NCBI RefSeq assembly: GCF_963675165.1
Contig: NC_087384.1
Location: forward strand, 2,254,501 to 2,318,500
Direction: 5' to 3'
DNA: 64,000 nt
DNA from: Halichondria panicea
Lineage: Eukaryota > Porifera > Demospongiae > Suberitida > Halichondriidae
The translations under genes and the position numbers were made by a program. Positions 1-12,343 of this stretch are shown piece after piece; the first letter of the stretch is position 1, and the number at the start of each line of letters is the position of its first letter. The notes beneath the pieces are model-generated. The model searched no databases. It was not told the origin of the DNA and saw nothing but the letters and a program-made list of their open reading frames with translations.

Positions 1-1697
1 CAAGAACATCATTTTTGAAAAAGCTAGGTTCAACCGGAACCAACAAGCAGGAGAGACAGCGGAGCAGTACAATATGGCACTCTACACCCCTTGCCGAAAG
101 CTGTGAATATGGTGAGACAAAGGATGAGATGATTAGAAATCGCTTATAGTAGTGGGCATCAGAGACAATACACTCTCAGAGAAGTTACAGATGGACCCAG
201 CACTCACACTGGAATCAGCCACGATTCGCCAGAGAGAGGCAGTACATGAACAAAAAAATAACTCTTAAACAAGAAGAAGGAGCTGGTAATATCGATTTGT
301 TAAAACGGAAATCAACCTATGGTCAAGGAAAAGGTCCTCCACGTAACCCCAAGAAAGTTAAACGAGGACAGCCAAAACAGAACAGTTTGGGGGATAAATG
401 CCGTCGCTGTGGATGAGAGAAGCATTCCTGAGACGAGTGTCCCATGCACAAAAGACGCAGAATGTCATCACTGTAAGCGCAGAGGTCACTACAGTGTAGC
501 TAGTTGCTACAAAAAATCCCTTTCAAGTGTCCAACAAGAAGAAGAGAGCAGTTTTTCAGACACCTCATTCCTGGATGCGGTCACACAACAAGAGAAGGAG
601 AGCTGGACAGCTAACCTCAAAGTCAATGACAAAGAGATACCATTTAAGATTGACACAGGAGCCGAGGTCACTGCCATTACAATTGAGACATACATTACCA
701 GGAGAGCAAAGACCAGACAAATAACGTACTGTCTGGTCCAACACAACAATCACTAGTATAGTAGTAAAAGGACAAATCACATGTGATCTCACTCTGGGTG
801 CCAGGCGAGCCAGACAGAAACTATTCGTCGTCGATCATCTCAAAACCAACCTTCTTGGCTTACCTACTATCAAAGCTCTAAAAATGATTGCCAGAATGGG
901 TTAAGTCCAGGCAACCGATTGGTTTCACCAAGGTATTCAAAGGACTCAGGTACGCTGTCAAGGGAATACGAAATTAACTTGGAACCTGATTGCGAAACCA
1001 CACGTAATTTACACCCCAAGACACGTGCCCCTACTATTACAACCAAAGGTCCAGTAGTTGCTTAAACGAATGGAAAAGGCAGGAATGATATCAGAGCCGA
1101 CACGTGGTGCGCAGGTATGGTTGTGACACCTAAAAAGAACGGAAACCTCCGTATCCGTATCTGTCGATCTCAAGCCACTTGTGAGACTAGAAGTCCACCC
1201 ACTGCCTACCGTCGACGAGACCTTAGCACAGATAACAGGAGCGAAAATCTTCTCCAAACTAGCAGCTTTTGGCAGACACCCCTAGCTCCCTCGTCGTGGC
1301 TACTAACCACGTTCATCACTCCAATAGGACGCTACTGCTTCAATAAACTTCCATTTGGTATTTGCAGTGCACCAGAAGTGCTCCAACGCTGCATGAACAA
1401 GATTCTATAGTAGGCCTACCGGGAGTATAGTATGTCAGATCGACGACATATTGGTGTTTGGGAGCACCCAAGAGGAACACGACACGAATCTGGAAACGTA
1501 TTGAGAAAGCCCATGCATGTATATACACTCAGCAAAGAGAAATGCGAGTACAACATGACTACAATCACATTCTTAGGACACATGGTTGGCCCGGACGGTG
1601 TCAAAGCATACCCAAAGGAAGCGGAAGCAATTGAAAAAATGAACCCTCCAACCAACACGTCGAAGCTTCGAAGATTCCTAGGAATGGTAAACCAACT
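1..1697 (+). mobile_element. Ty3/gypsy retrotransposon fragment (gag end, protease, RT), broken
   Basis: Decayed pol-type coding sequence in several frames. A zinc-knuckle-like CHHC box (C-x2-C-x4-H-x5-C) is encoded near 463-507. A retroviral-type aspartic protease motif with DTGAE follows near 649-665. Reverse transcriptase is recognisable from about 1117 (VTPKKNG), through PFGICSAPEV near 1350, to the catalytic DDILVFGS near 1440 and RRFLGMVNQLG near 1670-1697. Stops and frame changes lie between these blocks, so this copy is dead. No LTR is visible. The coding match stops abruptly at about 1697, where a hairpin MITE begins; the next part of such a polyprotein is found at 19018-19380. Retrotransposon identity is well supported; the subfamily is not determined. 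Confidence 0.85.
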
Positions 1698-1900
1698 GGG
1701 TGGAAAATTTCGAGGGTGTAAATTTTCGTGCAATTGTCTTATTTGGAAAATTTCGCGGGTAGTAAATTTCGTGGAGTTAGGGTGTGGCACTATCTCGCAT
1801 GCGTATACGAAGCCTTCCATGGGTTTAATTTTCGTGTTCTGCAGCCACCCACGAAAAACGCGAAATTAAAAACACCTCGAAATGTTCTACCCGTACGGTA
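1698..1900. mobile_element. MITE of the ACCGTA...TACGGT family, left end missing
   Basis: Hairpin element with inner arms GGTGGAAAATTTCGAGG and CCTCGAAATGTTCTACC and right end ending in TACGGTA. Its duplicate at 27749-27960 has the full left end, TACCGTACGGGTGG. Here those first bases are replaced by retrotransposon sequence, so the breakpoint falls inside the MITE. Confidence 0.7.
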
Positions 1901-2208
1901 TACTGTACCGCAAGAGTAGAGGAGAGTTTCACAGAATAATTATAGGGGCATAATTTCTTGTGTTCAAATCAGAATTAAAGACAAAGTATTCTTTGTTGTT
2001 GAAAGTGATTAGACTGTGGTTTCTTACTATAATTATTATTAGACTGTAGTTTTGTCATTCTATTAATAGACTAATATTATGTTATGTCATTATTTGTTTT
2101 GTATCTAGAATATTCTGCTGTAAAAATAGTGTGTTGATATAACTGTGAAAATCAGCACTTGTACCTAGTGCATGCAATGTCTAGGTTACCTAGGCTGTAT
2201 ATCTCACT

Positions 2209-3910
2209 ATGGCTGAAGAACGAAAATGGGAGAGAAAACTTGAAGAACAGAGCCACAGGTATTCCGAGGAACAAAAAATTACGGCAGCTACTTTCGAGCA
2301 TGTCGATGAACCTCAGCCGACTGGTCGTTTCAAAGTGGATGATGCTAGAGCATTGGTGATTAAAACAGTTATGAAAGCAACAGAAAGAGTAAGGGCTTAA
2401 AATACCAAGCTACCGTATATTATAGCTGGTTATTTTCAAGACACGAAATTTCCAGGTTTTCGAGGATTGACCCAGAAACACGAAAATTGGTTTACATCCA
2501 GTTTAAACCTATCTACTGTAGGGGTGTGGTCATTTGAACCTCTATCCTAGAAATAAAATCCTTGAAATGTTTTATTTGGGCAATCCGCGAAAATAGCCTG
2601 CTATGCGATATTATAATACTGTATATAATTATAGAGAGTCATAATTATATATAAATACACACTCATTATGTCAATTTGCGTATGCTGCATAATTATATAG
2701 AGAGAGTTTCAAAAGGAATGCGGTATTTTAAAGACTAAATTATATGAGGGTGGATCAGTCAAACAAGGTACAGCTGTACCTGGATGCTTTGACATTGACC
2801 TGGTGCTTTTCTCTAAAGGTAATTTAAATAAACCGGCCATTGTACCTCTCCCTGCATGGCTTATTGGCTTTATTCTAAACACAGATTTGAAATCGATAGA
2901 TTGCATTAAAAACAAAGGCTATCCTGAGACACTTGAAAAAGTTGACGAGTATTTCGAGAAACAATTCCAAGAAAAGTATCACTGTGAAGATAAACAAGGA
3001 GTAACAGTGAAGTTCACATACAAATTGACTGATGATCGTAAAATCACAGTGAAGCTAAGCTTCTCCTGCTACTGGGACCCTGGTAAGCCTGAAGAGCTTT
3101 TTGATATGCTTGAAACAATCGACTCACATGAGATAAGAGAACTGTAAGTGATAATAACCATAATCCTATATAATTATACAGTATAGACTCTTGTTAATCC
3201 GATCACCCTTGGGCCCGGCCGACAGTGCAGTTTTGGCTGCAATAACGATGTGGCTGCGTTTCAGAAAGTATATAGCCACAGCTAAATAGCCACTTTGATA
3301 ATGAATCACTTTGTTCTCTATTTATGCTATTGTTCGGGTATATAATTGGCCTAGAGCACGCGATGTGCCAGAATAATTATGCCTCGGTGCGCATGCGCAA
3401 GTGAGGTATACGGTAGTGTGTTTATGTGTGTGTGTAGACTGTTTCAGCTGCTCAAGGATCAATGAAATGCAAGTAAGAGTTTCTATAGGCTTCTAGTCAT
3501 GTTTTCTTGGCTTAATTGGTATTTGTGGATTTGCAAAACAAAGCTTCATTCTCGAGTTATGCCTAGTTTTGCTTATACTTGGAATGCCATTGCAGCCTTT
3601 TCAGAAGAAGAGTCCGTAGCAAAACTTGTTCACCAGTGTTGCTACTCTACTTAGTAGTTAGCTCTGCACTAGTATTGGTAGCTGCAAGAGTGAGAAGAGG
3701 GCTACAAGGCTCTGCTGACTTTTTTTTTTTTGCTGTTTTATATATCGACTTAAATTTTTTCGTGCTATCGCGCGACCTGAGCACCCTTCTACTGATATTC
3801 CTAGAAACGCCACTGCTTTCTCATGGCAGAGTTCAAGTTTATGCAGGTGAAAATAACTTTTGATGACAAATTGTTATGCCTCGGTGCGCATGCGCAAGCG
3901 AAGTATACGG

Positions 3911-3953
<43 letters not shown>

Positions 3954-6900
3954 CGTGTCTGTTTGTCTGTCTGTCTGTGTGTGTATAGACTGCTACAGCT
4001 GCTCAAGGATCAATGAAGTGCAAGTAAGAGTTTCTATAGGCTTCTAGTTATGTTTTCTTGGATTTTAATTCGTGGATTGGCAAAATAATGCTTCGTTCTA
4101 TAGAGTTATGCCTATACTTGGAATGCCTTTTCAGAAGAGCACGTATATATAGCCAAATTTATTTCAATGAGTGTTGCTACTCTACTTAGTAGTTAGCTCT
4201 GCACTATAGAACGCTAGCTATTGGTAGCTGCAAGAGTGAGAAGAGAGCTGCAAGGCTCTGCTGATGGCAGCCATTAATTTTAGACTTGAACTTTGGCATC
4301 GATCGTTTTTAACAACAATCATGGTCGATCATTACCCACTCTTTGAGTTTGCATGCATCAATGAAGAATGTTTATTATGTGTATAAAATTAAGCTTTATG
4401 TTATGTAGCTTTGGCATCTCCACCGAGGCATCAGCACCTGCGGTGCTTTCATTGAATTAGCTGGAGCTAATAAACGCCACTCTTGAACAGTGGCCTCTCT
4501 CGAATTGTAGCCTCCTCTTCCAGTAAAATGAAACATTTAGTATATAGCCACGGCTCCTGCATGATCAAGCATATACGGTAATACTATATATAGGACAGCC
4601 AGAAGTGACCAATATAAAAGAATATAGCGAGTTGGCTGCGTTTTGAGCAATATACAACATAATAATAATGATCAAGCTAGCAATCGGAGCCAAATGAAGC
4701 GACCGGTATATTGAGGTGACCGTATTTCAGAGAGCCAGATTAGCGAGAGTCTATACTTACTGTATATAATGTATACGGTTACCTCATGTATGAGATATGA
4801 CCATGCATGCTTTGAATAATTATACTCCGACCTATGCACAGAATTATATATACATGCAGGTTCATTCCTGGTACATTCAAAATGCAGTCTGACTTTATTA
4901 AGTGTGTGGATCCTGAAAATCACCCTAGAGGAAATCATAGGACCTGCCAAAACGTAAAAATTATACCTAGAATCATGCAGTTAGTTTGCGAGTGAAGAAA
5001 ATGAGCCAAATCAGATCAGCAGAAAATGTGACCCTTTGCAAGCTACCATGCAGCATAATATCAGGAGTGTATGAAGAGGAGTATCCAACTGTAGCAGTTG
5101 TAGTGTAAACCATGTTTCGGTACCAGTATGTCATACTGCGTCACTATCAGACCGCATCTTAAGTGGGTGCGTAGAATTAGTTAAAAATGATATCAGCATA
5201 CACGCATGTGGTTTGTACCTCCAAGCCCACATTTATGCATGGCTAACAGTTTACACAACTACAAGTGTTAGTGACGGATTCAATCCGAAATATAGAATGG
5301 AATGTGCATGGGAGTCGCATACTCCTCTTCATACACTCCTGATAATATATACCAGAGATTTTGCGATTTTATTTTTTTGAAGTGACAAAAAATTGCACAT
5401 GTTTGATGCTCATAAATATTCTAGTGATACGGATGTACGTAAAAATGACATACCGTATAGCGGGTAATTTTCGTGGGGTAATGTATTCATTATTTTCGTG
5501 GGCAAGCTGGCCTCCACAAATAACGTAGGCGTGGCTTACGGGAACATAGGAATGCAGACAGGCAACAAGACTAAATGAAATTTTTACTCACGAAAACCAC
5601 CGTTTCTCAATTAAGTTGAACGATTTTTTACCCCACGAAAATTACCCGCTATATACAGTATAATTATACATGCATTGTTATACAGATACATCATCTGATT
5701 AAAAGGGCAAAAAAGTGGAGAAACAAACAAGATTGGACAGTCCACACTGAACATGGAGATCTACATGGCGAGCCTGGCTCCTATCTCATTTCCTTGCTAG
5801 TGATCACAGCACACTTTCATGTCGAAGAGAAGTTCGGGGAATACGGGTCCAAAACACAGCATTTTAGGCAGTATACAGCCAGGTATATAACCCTTTATAA
5901 TGTTTATATATATCTGTCTGTCTTGACATCTGAGGTTGTACGAGTGTACCTAACAAAAGTCATGAATTATATAGAGTGACTGATGAATTCAAGAGAATTG
6001 TTAAGCAGATAGGAGAAAAAGAAGACTTTGGGTGAGCTAGTACCGTATCTGGAGTTCTGTGATGTTATTTTCGTATGAAACCCTATATATAGGCATGGTT
6101 TACCGGAATGCATGTATAATGATGCAAAAGAAATTTTTAGTCACAAAAAGTACCGCTGTTCAATTTTTTTACCCCATGAAAATTACTTAGGGTGACATAA
6201 AATTATTTTCACCATTGTCAAACGTAGACTTTTCTGCGATTTCAAGTACTGTTTAGTTCATTTTGCTGGTATTAAATTCTGCTAAAAGTTGTGAAATCAC
6301 AGTGTTTGTAATTAATTACTCGTAATAATTTTATGTGGTTTCTATAATCATTCCCGAGTACACATTTTTGCGATTTTACTCTCATCCGCAGAATTAGCAG
6401 AAATTAATACCCAATTTTATGTCACTTTTAAGTACAGTAGAACCTAGCTAATCTGGACCCTTTTTAAAGTTCGAAGACCGGACAAAAAATAATATTAAAC
6501 TGAAAAGAAGAGGGCTGTAGAATAGACTACTGCACATGCGCACTTTATTAATAAACTGCTCAATATACCTCACTGAATACAATGGCTATACTGCAAAGAA
6601 AACGAAAAGAGCTCACAAGACTCGCTGTATATTGGAGAGAAAGTTGAGATAAAATTAGCTAGCAGCTTAATTCCTTCTGGCCACAGTAATATCACACGCA
6701 TGCATTTGAGTGTTCTTTGTTAATGATACTTAATGACATCCGAAATTTTCATGTATATTTGAATGGGGGTTTGGTCCTGCTCATTCAGATTAGCGAGGTT
6801 CTACTGTATATATATATATATATATAAAGTCCTTTATAGCGCTTTGTTTTCGAGGAGCACAATTTTTAAGGTTGAAGCCAATCCGCGGAAACTGCATTTT

Positions 6901-7221
6901 AGCTCCTCAAAAGTAAAGTACCTTACATTATTGAAACAATAATTGATATGAAGCACTATAATGATGACATACATGTACCTTGCATGCACTATTACTCTTA
7001 ATAGTCCAGTGCCTTTCAAAGCTAAAGACTCTGGGCTAAAGATGATCCGAGAGAAGTACTCTCACCTCCTTCCTGCTCCGTGGTGGCTGATTGACCCGGC
7101 CAATCCTGCCAACAATGTGTACATCAGTGGCATGTCTGGTTGGAGGAAGGACAAAGGATGGCAGGAATTTGCTACGAAGGTGGACAACATTGACCTCACC
7201 ATAGACGTCCAGCAGCAGTAG
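2209..7221 (+). CDS. 2'-5'-oligoadenylate synthetase-like gene A (seven exons, third catalytic Asp replaced)
   Basis: Proposed exons: 2209-2388, 2716-2818, 2885-3143, 5383-5434 (weakest), 5686-5882, 5975-6031, 7005-7221. All have GT/AG borders and matching phases and give about 354 residues. Exon 2 carries the nucleotidyltransferase signature GGSVKQGTAVPG followed by DID. The C-terminal exon has the OAS1_C-type stretch WWLIDPANPANNVY. Exon 5 (IKRAKKWRNK) matches gene D. The active family makes 2-5A from ATP when bound to double-stranded RNA, and needs three acidic residues. Where gene D has IDVDLLVSPIW this gene has ITVKLSFSCYW, so the third acid is Lys and catalysis is doubtful. Intron 3 is swollen by interspersed repeats and MITEs. 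The start is the first ATG and has a paralogue at 28267. The family call is strong; activity is inferred to be lost. Confidence 0.8.
3381..3720 (+). repeat. Interspersed repeat, CCTCGGTG family, 3'-truncated copy
   Basis: Starts GCCTCGGTGCGCATGCGCAA, then a (GT)n tract, then CAGCTGCTCAAGGATCAATG, and ends in a T run. It lies in intron 3 of OAS gene A. Related copies are at 3878, 7371, 22995, 29563 and 30054 (plus) and 52269 and 63370 (minus). Not assigned to a named class; no coding capacity seen. Confidence 0.75.
3878..4452 (+). repeat. Interspersed repeat, CCTCGGTG family, near full-length copy
   Basis: Same start as the copy at 3381, with a (GT)n tract of about 40 bp (3912-3955). It continues to the 3' end GCACCTGCGGTGCTTTCATT, so this copy and the one at 22995 define both ends of the family. 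Confidence 0.75.
5061..5342. mobile_element. MITE with TCAGGAGTGTATGAAGAGGA inverted ends, TA duplication
   Basis: 282 bp. Inverted ends of about 24 bp (TCAGGAGTGTATGAAGAGG and CCTCTTCATACACTCCTGA) are flanked by TA on each side (5059-5060 and 5343-5344), as expected of Tc1/mariner-type MITEs. It lies in intron 3 of OAS gene A. The element at 8057-8511 has similar ends. Confidence 0.75.
5451..5660. mobile_element. MITE, TACCGTATAGCGGGTAATTTTCG family
   Basis: Left end TACCGTATAGCGGGTAATTT and right end AATTACCCGCTATATACAGTA form a long terminal hairpin. It sits between exons 4 and 5 of OAS gene A. Relatives occur at 40181-40372 and 45009-45210, with degenerate traces at about 6045-6190, 43121-43210, 44870-44938 and 48240-48310. 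Confidence 0.75.
6435..6806. mobile_element. pogo/Tigger-like MITE (CAGTAGAACCT ends, TA duplication)
   Basis: 372 bp bounded by CAGTAGAACCTAGCTAATC and GATTAGCGAGGTTCTACTG, with TA on both sides (6433-6434 and 6807-6808). End sequence and TA duplication fit the pogo/Tigger group. No transposase is present. It lies in intron 6 of OAS gene A; a relative is at 11430-11801. Confidence 0.75.
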
Positions 7222-7370
7222 ACACTTTACAAAGTGCTGCTATACATAATAATTATAGGATATTCCAACAGCTGCATGCATATTTGTAACCTTAGCTATA
7301 TACTTACGCATGCATCAGTGTTTGTATAATTATGGACCAGTGCATGCAACTGTGTATATATTATCTATAT

Positions 7371-7552
7371 GCTTCGGTGCGCATGCGTAAGCGAGGTATA
7401 CGGTAGTGTGTTTGTGTGTGTCTGTGCAGAGTGCTACAGCTGCTCAAGGATCAATAAGTGCAAGTAAGAGTTTCTAGTCACGTTTTCTTCGAGTCAATAA
7501 TGCTTTGTTCTCGAGTTATGCCTAGTTTTGCTTACTTAATTGGAATGCAAGG
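7371..7552 (+). repeat. Interspersed repeat, CCTCGGTG family, short copy
   Basis: Starts GCTTCGGTGCGCATGCGTAA with a short GT tract, and ends around TTGGAATGCAAGG. It lies directly downstream of OAS gene A and directly before the C-terminal OAS fragment at 7561. Confidence 0.65.
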
Positions 7553-7560
7553 CCTCGGGG

Positions 7561-7655
7561 AAGTAGAACCGAGCGGGGGAGAAGACATTAAAAAACGATG
7601 GGAGATATTTGCAAAGAAAATTAAAACACTTAATCTTGTGATGAACATCACATAG
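7561..7655 (+). pseudogene. OAS C-terminal exon remnant
   Basis: The reading frame ends KKRWEIFAKKIKTLNLVMN before a stop at 7653-7655. This resembles the last residues of genes A (WQEFATKVDNIDL) and D (WAELVANIDTIDL). No LIDPANP-type segment precedes it; the interspersed repeat at 7371 does. Taken as the tail of a lost OAS copy. The match is short, so chance similarity remains possible. Confidence 0.45.
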
Positions 7656-8056
7656 GTCATTTATTAGCGATGTCAGACCGATTTTCATTTTTGCTATTTC
7701 TAACTCCTATGTATTACTATCTCTTTTGAACACTCTAGGCAAACCAGAAAAACTGCACTGGATTTGGTCAAGCAAATGCAGAGATACAGCGTTTTGAAGA
7801 ACACTAGTCAGGGAAAAATTCGTACAAAAATTTACCGCATTTTAATGTACTTGGGCGGGACTTATGAAATTTGTTGTTAATACCGGAAATGATCTTAAAG
7901 TTAGCATATCTGCTGAACCGCTTGGTCTATTCTCTTTTAAAAAAGTATGAAATGGACACTCAGGACTCAGGAGTTAACATTATAACCATTTGATATCTAT
8001 TATGAAGTTTATAATGTTTCTGTAATGTATATCTTTATGATGTCCCTATAATAGTA
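7656..8056. other. Non-coding stretch
   Basis: No exon-like sequence recognised. GATGTCAGACCG at about 7671 reappears inverted as CGGTCTGACATC near 9357. The two may be the ends of a decayed element of about 1.7 kb that holds the MITE at 8057, but no target-site duplication was found. Confidence 0.35.
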
Positions 8057-8511
8057 TCAAGAGTGCATAAGAGAAGAGTGTCGAACTACTGATACTTCTA
8101 CACAAACACTGTGCACAAAGTAACGTGACATCCTGTCAATTGCACGTGAGCAACTCGCAATTGATGACGTTTGCGCATAATTACGCAACGCACAAAAGTT
8201 GTTAATAGTGAGTAAACAGTGCAAGTGAAGAGGATCAACTCGACTATTGTCTCTATTTAGATGATTTTTGTGAAGAGATCGTCTCCTATCAGTGTGCAGT
8301 GAGCAGCTCCACAAGCTCTGAACGTTGAACGGGAACAACTAGCTAGAATTGTTCGATTACCACACCCCTAAAAACGTCACGGTTAACATTTACTAGGAGA
8401 TTACTAGTAAATTTACAATACTTTATCACGTGCGAGTCATGTTACTTTGTGCACAGTGTTTGTGTAGAAGTATCAGTAGTTCGACACTCTTCTCTTCTTA
8501 TGCACTCTTGA
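8057..8511. mobile_element. MITE with long inverted ends (TCAAGAGTGCATAAGA), TA duplication
   Basis: 455 bp. The left arm begins TCAAGAGTGCATAAGAGAAG and its complement closes the element. The arms match over roughly 80 bp with a few differences, including a shared GTGCACAAAGTAAC block. TA flanks both sides (8055-8056 and 8512-8513). Same end family as 5061-5342. Confidence 0.75.
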
Positions 8512-11429
8512 TAGTATGATGTCTCCTGCTTCAGAGAGTTCTTTTGGATTTAAAGTAACCATGCTATCTTTTCAGTATATTGTATCATGTTTCAGAACTC
8601 TCATCAATGTCCACCTTACGCTTGTATCTGTTTCTTGATCTTTATAAGCAACTTTTCTGTCAATTTCATTTGGTCTAAATAATTCGTTTTTAGTGTGATG
8701 TAGATTTAAGGCTATACAACTATAAATCTATGATACAACTCTGTTGACAGCTTCTAATTAATACAGTAGATTACTCTTGTCTTTTTTGTGTGCAAATTGA
8801 ATCAGTTCTTGTAGTTTTGGTAGATTACATTGTTGTCCCTGGAATTCTCTCCAATCTTTCTTGTTTCTTTTCAACAGAGGCTTTCAGATTGCTTCAATAA
8901 TTACTTTCAGTAACTTCTAAGAACTTCTAAGAAATAAATACAGCTATTGGTACACTTGGCTTGATTTTACTGCATTTCTATTCTCAGCTCCACCCATCTA
9001 TCCATGCAATATGTGATTCCGAAAGAAATAAAAGCTTATTGTAGCAACTTTTTGCATAATCTGGAGAGAGTTAGAGATGAAAGACATGCTCACTTGTGTT
9101 TTTGTTCATTTTCATGTTTGGTTGCCAAAATGATGATCACCTTTGAGAAAAAATCACACACAAAACAAGCATCAAATGCTAAAATCATAAAAAACTGTTA
9201 TAAAAATCAAATTCTACGCTATTTTTTACCCCTGGGAACAGCTGTTGTTTGCTAGACTCTTCCAGGGCTTGCGGAAAGCCCTTCTTGTTCACTCACTTTC
9301 TGGTTCCGTTTTTTACCATTGAATTACTGTACGAAAATACGCCCACGCACTACTTCCGGTCTGACATCTCTACATTTATATAGTATGTTATACTGTTATG
9401 TCATTTAGCCTTACAAGCACATGTCTCAATGCAGCTATACCTATACAGTGCCTTTAGTCTAGAGAGTAATTTTGCTCCTATATAAATATTTTGTGATTAG
9501 AATATTTCTAAGAAATTCTGCTGTTACCATTGTGTAGGAAAAATCAAATATTCAAAAATATTTCTATGGCAACCAAAGGTGATGGGTATGTGGTGCTTTA
9601 TATAACGCCAACATAATTATTTCTATAGTGGACAATCGCTTAGCAATGGAAAAGACCAATCGTCGTCGGAAGGTCTGGAACTCTGGCACAACATTCCTGA
9701 GAATAGTTTGCTTAACATAATTTATATTATAATTTTGTTTAGCCTACGTAAGTACACACACTAATCACTACTCCATTACTAAGTTGTTTTTTGAGTGTCT
9801 TTTCGCTTAGCAATGGAGTTAAAGTAAACTTGTCGGCTAAGATATTTTTCACAACATGAAATTGTCTATCTTCTGGTAGCAGCAACTTCATTGAAAACGA
9901 GGTTAGATCGTAAGTACTCTGTTTCTGTGACGTCAAGGACAAACCGCGATGGTAATAATGTTATACTGGCTTGTAATCTATGAATTTCCTGACTAAGAAT
10001 CGTGTGGGCAGTGACCAATACCTACCACAATGTTAACGAAGCCATTTCACAGATGTATTGATGTCAATAAAACATCCCTCCAAGATGGCTGCTCCACACA
10101 CAGTATATAGATAGAAAAAGTAGCACTTAGCTATCCACAGCCTCATTGAAGTGTTTTCACACTCTTAGCTGGGCATATGCATGCAAAGTAAATACATTTA
10201 CACCAACAAGTGAGAGAACATATTTACTCTAGGCTATAAAGGCACTCTACTGTATAATCATAGATAAAAGAGAGAAATGGATAGGAAACATTTAGCGCCT
10301 CGAAAACTATCCGTGTTTTGCCCTGGGTTTAATCGAGGCCGCCAACTGTACATTTAAAAAAAATGGCCAAAAACACAAAAAAGAGACAACTGATTGTCTT
10401 ACTGTCAGTGTGAGAATCCTGCTGCTAAACTTTTACTTCTGTTTAATACTTGAGGCTATATGACACACAGTACACTACTTATTTAGGTTGTTCTAGCTGT
10501 ATTATAGGTGTTATTGGTACAGAAACTTCCTAAGTAGTGAAAGCAATGTTTCTGTACCTCTAAGCAATCCCAAAAAATTTCCTGTTATTTCCAAATGATA
10601 TAGCTACCTAGTATAAAGGGACATTAAATTGAAGTTGTAGGGAGACTTGGAAAGGTCTGAATTTTCCAAAACAGCCGTAGAAGTAGTTCTCCTGGGGGTA
10701 GGGAGCGAAACACGGCTGTATCTTAGCTCAGTGTACGTATTTTATATGCAGCTTATGGGAACACGTGATCCGTTTCCAATCCATTTCTCTCTTTTATCTA
10801 TGGTATATAGATCTAATATGATGTTTACTATCTCAGGTAGGTTCAGGACTGGGACCTCCCGATTGAATAGTCTGCACAAACCTTTGAACTACCTACTACA
10901 CTAAAAATTTCGAGCTGAAAGGAAGGTTTATACCTCCGGAATTAGAACTAAAAAAGATAAGTAATTTTTTACACACAAAACATATTAAAAATCGTGGGCG
11001 TGGCTGCGTTTTAGCTGATTCAGCAATAATTGCTGGTCCCAGTCCTTAACCTACTGAGATCTGAGATGACTATATAATCAGCGTGCAATTACCTGTTGAG
11101 TAATTATACACGCTGTCAATGACAACGTAATGTTTTGAATAACGGCCACGGCTGAATGTTAAGAAAACTGCAGAGAACTTCATCATAAACGATTAGAAAT
11201 CAATAGTATGGTACTCGTGCAATAAGTACTCAACAAGCACTGTATGGCAAGGTTAATAGCACTCGGCTACGACTCTAGAAGCCTTGACATTGCTTATTAA
11301 TCCTATATTACACTATTAACCATACTATACTTATTGACAGCCTAACATAATCCAAAAACTATAAGCAATGCACATGCACACACAAATCCAGAGTGAACTA
11401 TAACAGTATGATAGATACCATGCACAATA
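8512..11429. other. Gene-poor stretch with scattered repeat fragments
   Basis: No supported exon. Short open frames (9004-9255, 10647-10904) show no family motif, splice context or paralogue. A segment near 11080-11340 contains AAGGTTAATA and CGGCTACG and resembles 53760-54000, a short hairpin repeat. Confidence 0.4.
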
Positions 11430-11801
11430 CAGTAGAGCCTCGCTAATCCGGACCTTTTTTAGTCTGAAACCTCGCAAATCTGGCAAACTGAAAGAGGAGG
11501 GGCTGTCAGTAAAATAGACTACTGCGCATGCACAATCTAACTTAATTGCTTTGCTGAATCAGAACTGCTCAAAACATTGGTCACTGCAAAGAAAACGAAG
11601 AGCCAGAGAGCTCACAAGACTCACTGTATTGGAGAGAAAGTTGAGATAAAAGACTATTCTAGCTAGCAGCTTCCCTTCTGGCCACAGTACATATGTACAT
11701 TCGTTACTGATATTCATAATCAATTACCGTTAATCCGGAAATGTCATGTATTCAGATATAGGCTCTGGTCCGGCTCTATTCTGATTAGCGAGGTTCTACT
11801 G
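11430..11801. mobile_element. pogo/Tigger-like MITE, second copy
   Basis: Begins CAGTAGAGCCTCGCTAATCC and ends GATTAGCGAGGTTCTACTG. TA is present on the left (11428-11429), but the right flank has changed to CA. The internal sequence matches 6435-6806, for example GAAAACGAAGAGCCAG and TTGGAGAGAAAGTTGAGATA. Confidence 0.7.
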
Positions 11802-11884
11802 CATGTACTGATTATGCAGTTACCAAAAAACTCGACATGGCCATATACATAATTAATTGACAACTGATAATCAGTACATGCATG

Positions 11885-11970
11885 CAGTAGAACCTCGCTA
11901 ATCAGAATAGAGCCGGACCAGAGCCTATCTGAATACATGACATTTCCGGATTAACGGTAATTGATTATGA
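11885..11970. repeat. Inverted partial copy of the pogo-like MITE end
   Basis: Starts CAGTAGAACCTCGCTAATCA and is the reverse complement of about 11715-11801, across an 83-bp spacer. Together they form a long hairpin, suggesting an inverted duplication of the right end of the element. Confidence 0.7.
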
Positions 11971-12343
11971 ACAGAAGTTAACTATCTATGGGCTGCCATA
12001 GCGGTGAAGCTGTGATAGATTGAAGTTTCCACAGGGTGTCATATAGGATTTTGAAGTGTAGAGGGGGGAAATAAGAAAAGTAACCAGAACATTTTGCTAA
12101 AAAAAGGTCAACTGTTATTTTAATACCCTATATGTAAAATTGCCAGCTATGGACACTCAGTCATAAAACTTGTACCTGAATGCAAAAAAGGGGGGGGATT
12201 GGAGCTAGGGGGGTATCCCCCTTTCCCCCCGTATGACACCCTGTTCCAACATAATATAATTATACCCCGGAATCATAGATCTATCAAGCCAAAATTCGTA
12301 GGAAAACTGAGCATGGTGCAAGATCTTACTTAGCTACATAATA

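Larger units (their letters stand above)
1698..4260. repeat. Segmental duplication, copy 1 (partner 27757-30411)
   Basis: A block of about 2.6 kb, collinear and nearly identical with 27757-30411. It contains a MITE, OAS exons 1-3 and two copies of an interspersed repeat. Copy differences include two 9-bp in-frame indels in exon 1, an 11-bp indel in exon 2 and an insertion of about 120 bp near 29230-29340 in copy 2. Confidence 0.85.

Noticed and set aside
2817-2884. Reading straight through from exon 2 into exon 3 of OAS gene A
   Set aside because: The 66-bp segment is open in frame, but genes B and D have introns at the same point and phase, and it has good GT/AG borders; removing it improves the match to the paralogues.
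7671-9370. Possible 1.7-kb transposon between GATGTCAGACCG and CGGTCTGACATC
   Set aside because: Only 12-bp ends, with no target-site duplication and no coding content; too weak to call.
10647-10904. 85-codon open frame
   Set aside because: No splice partners, paralogue or motif; consistent with chance.
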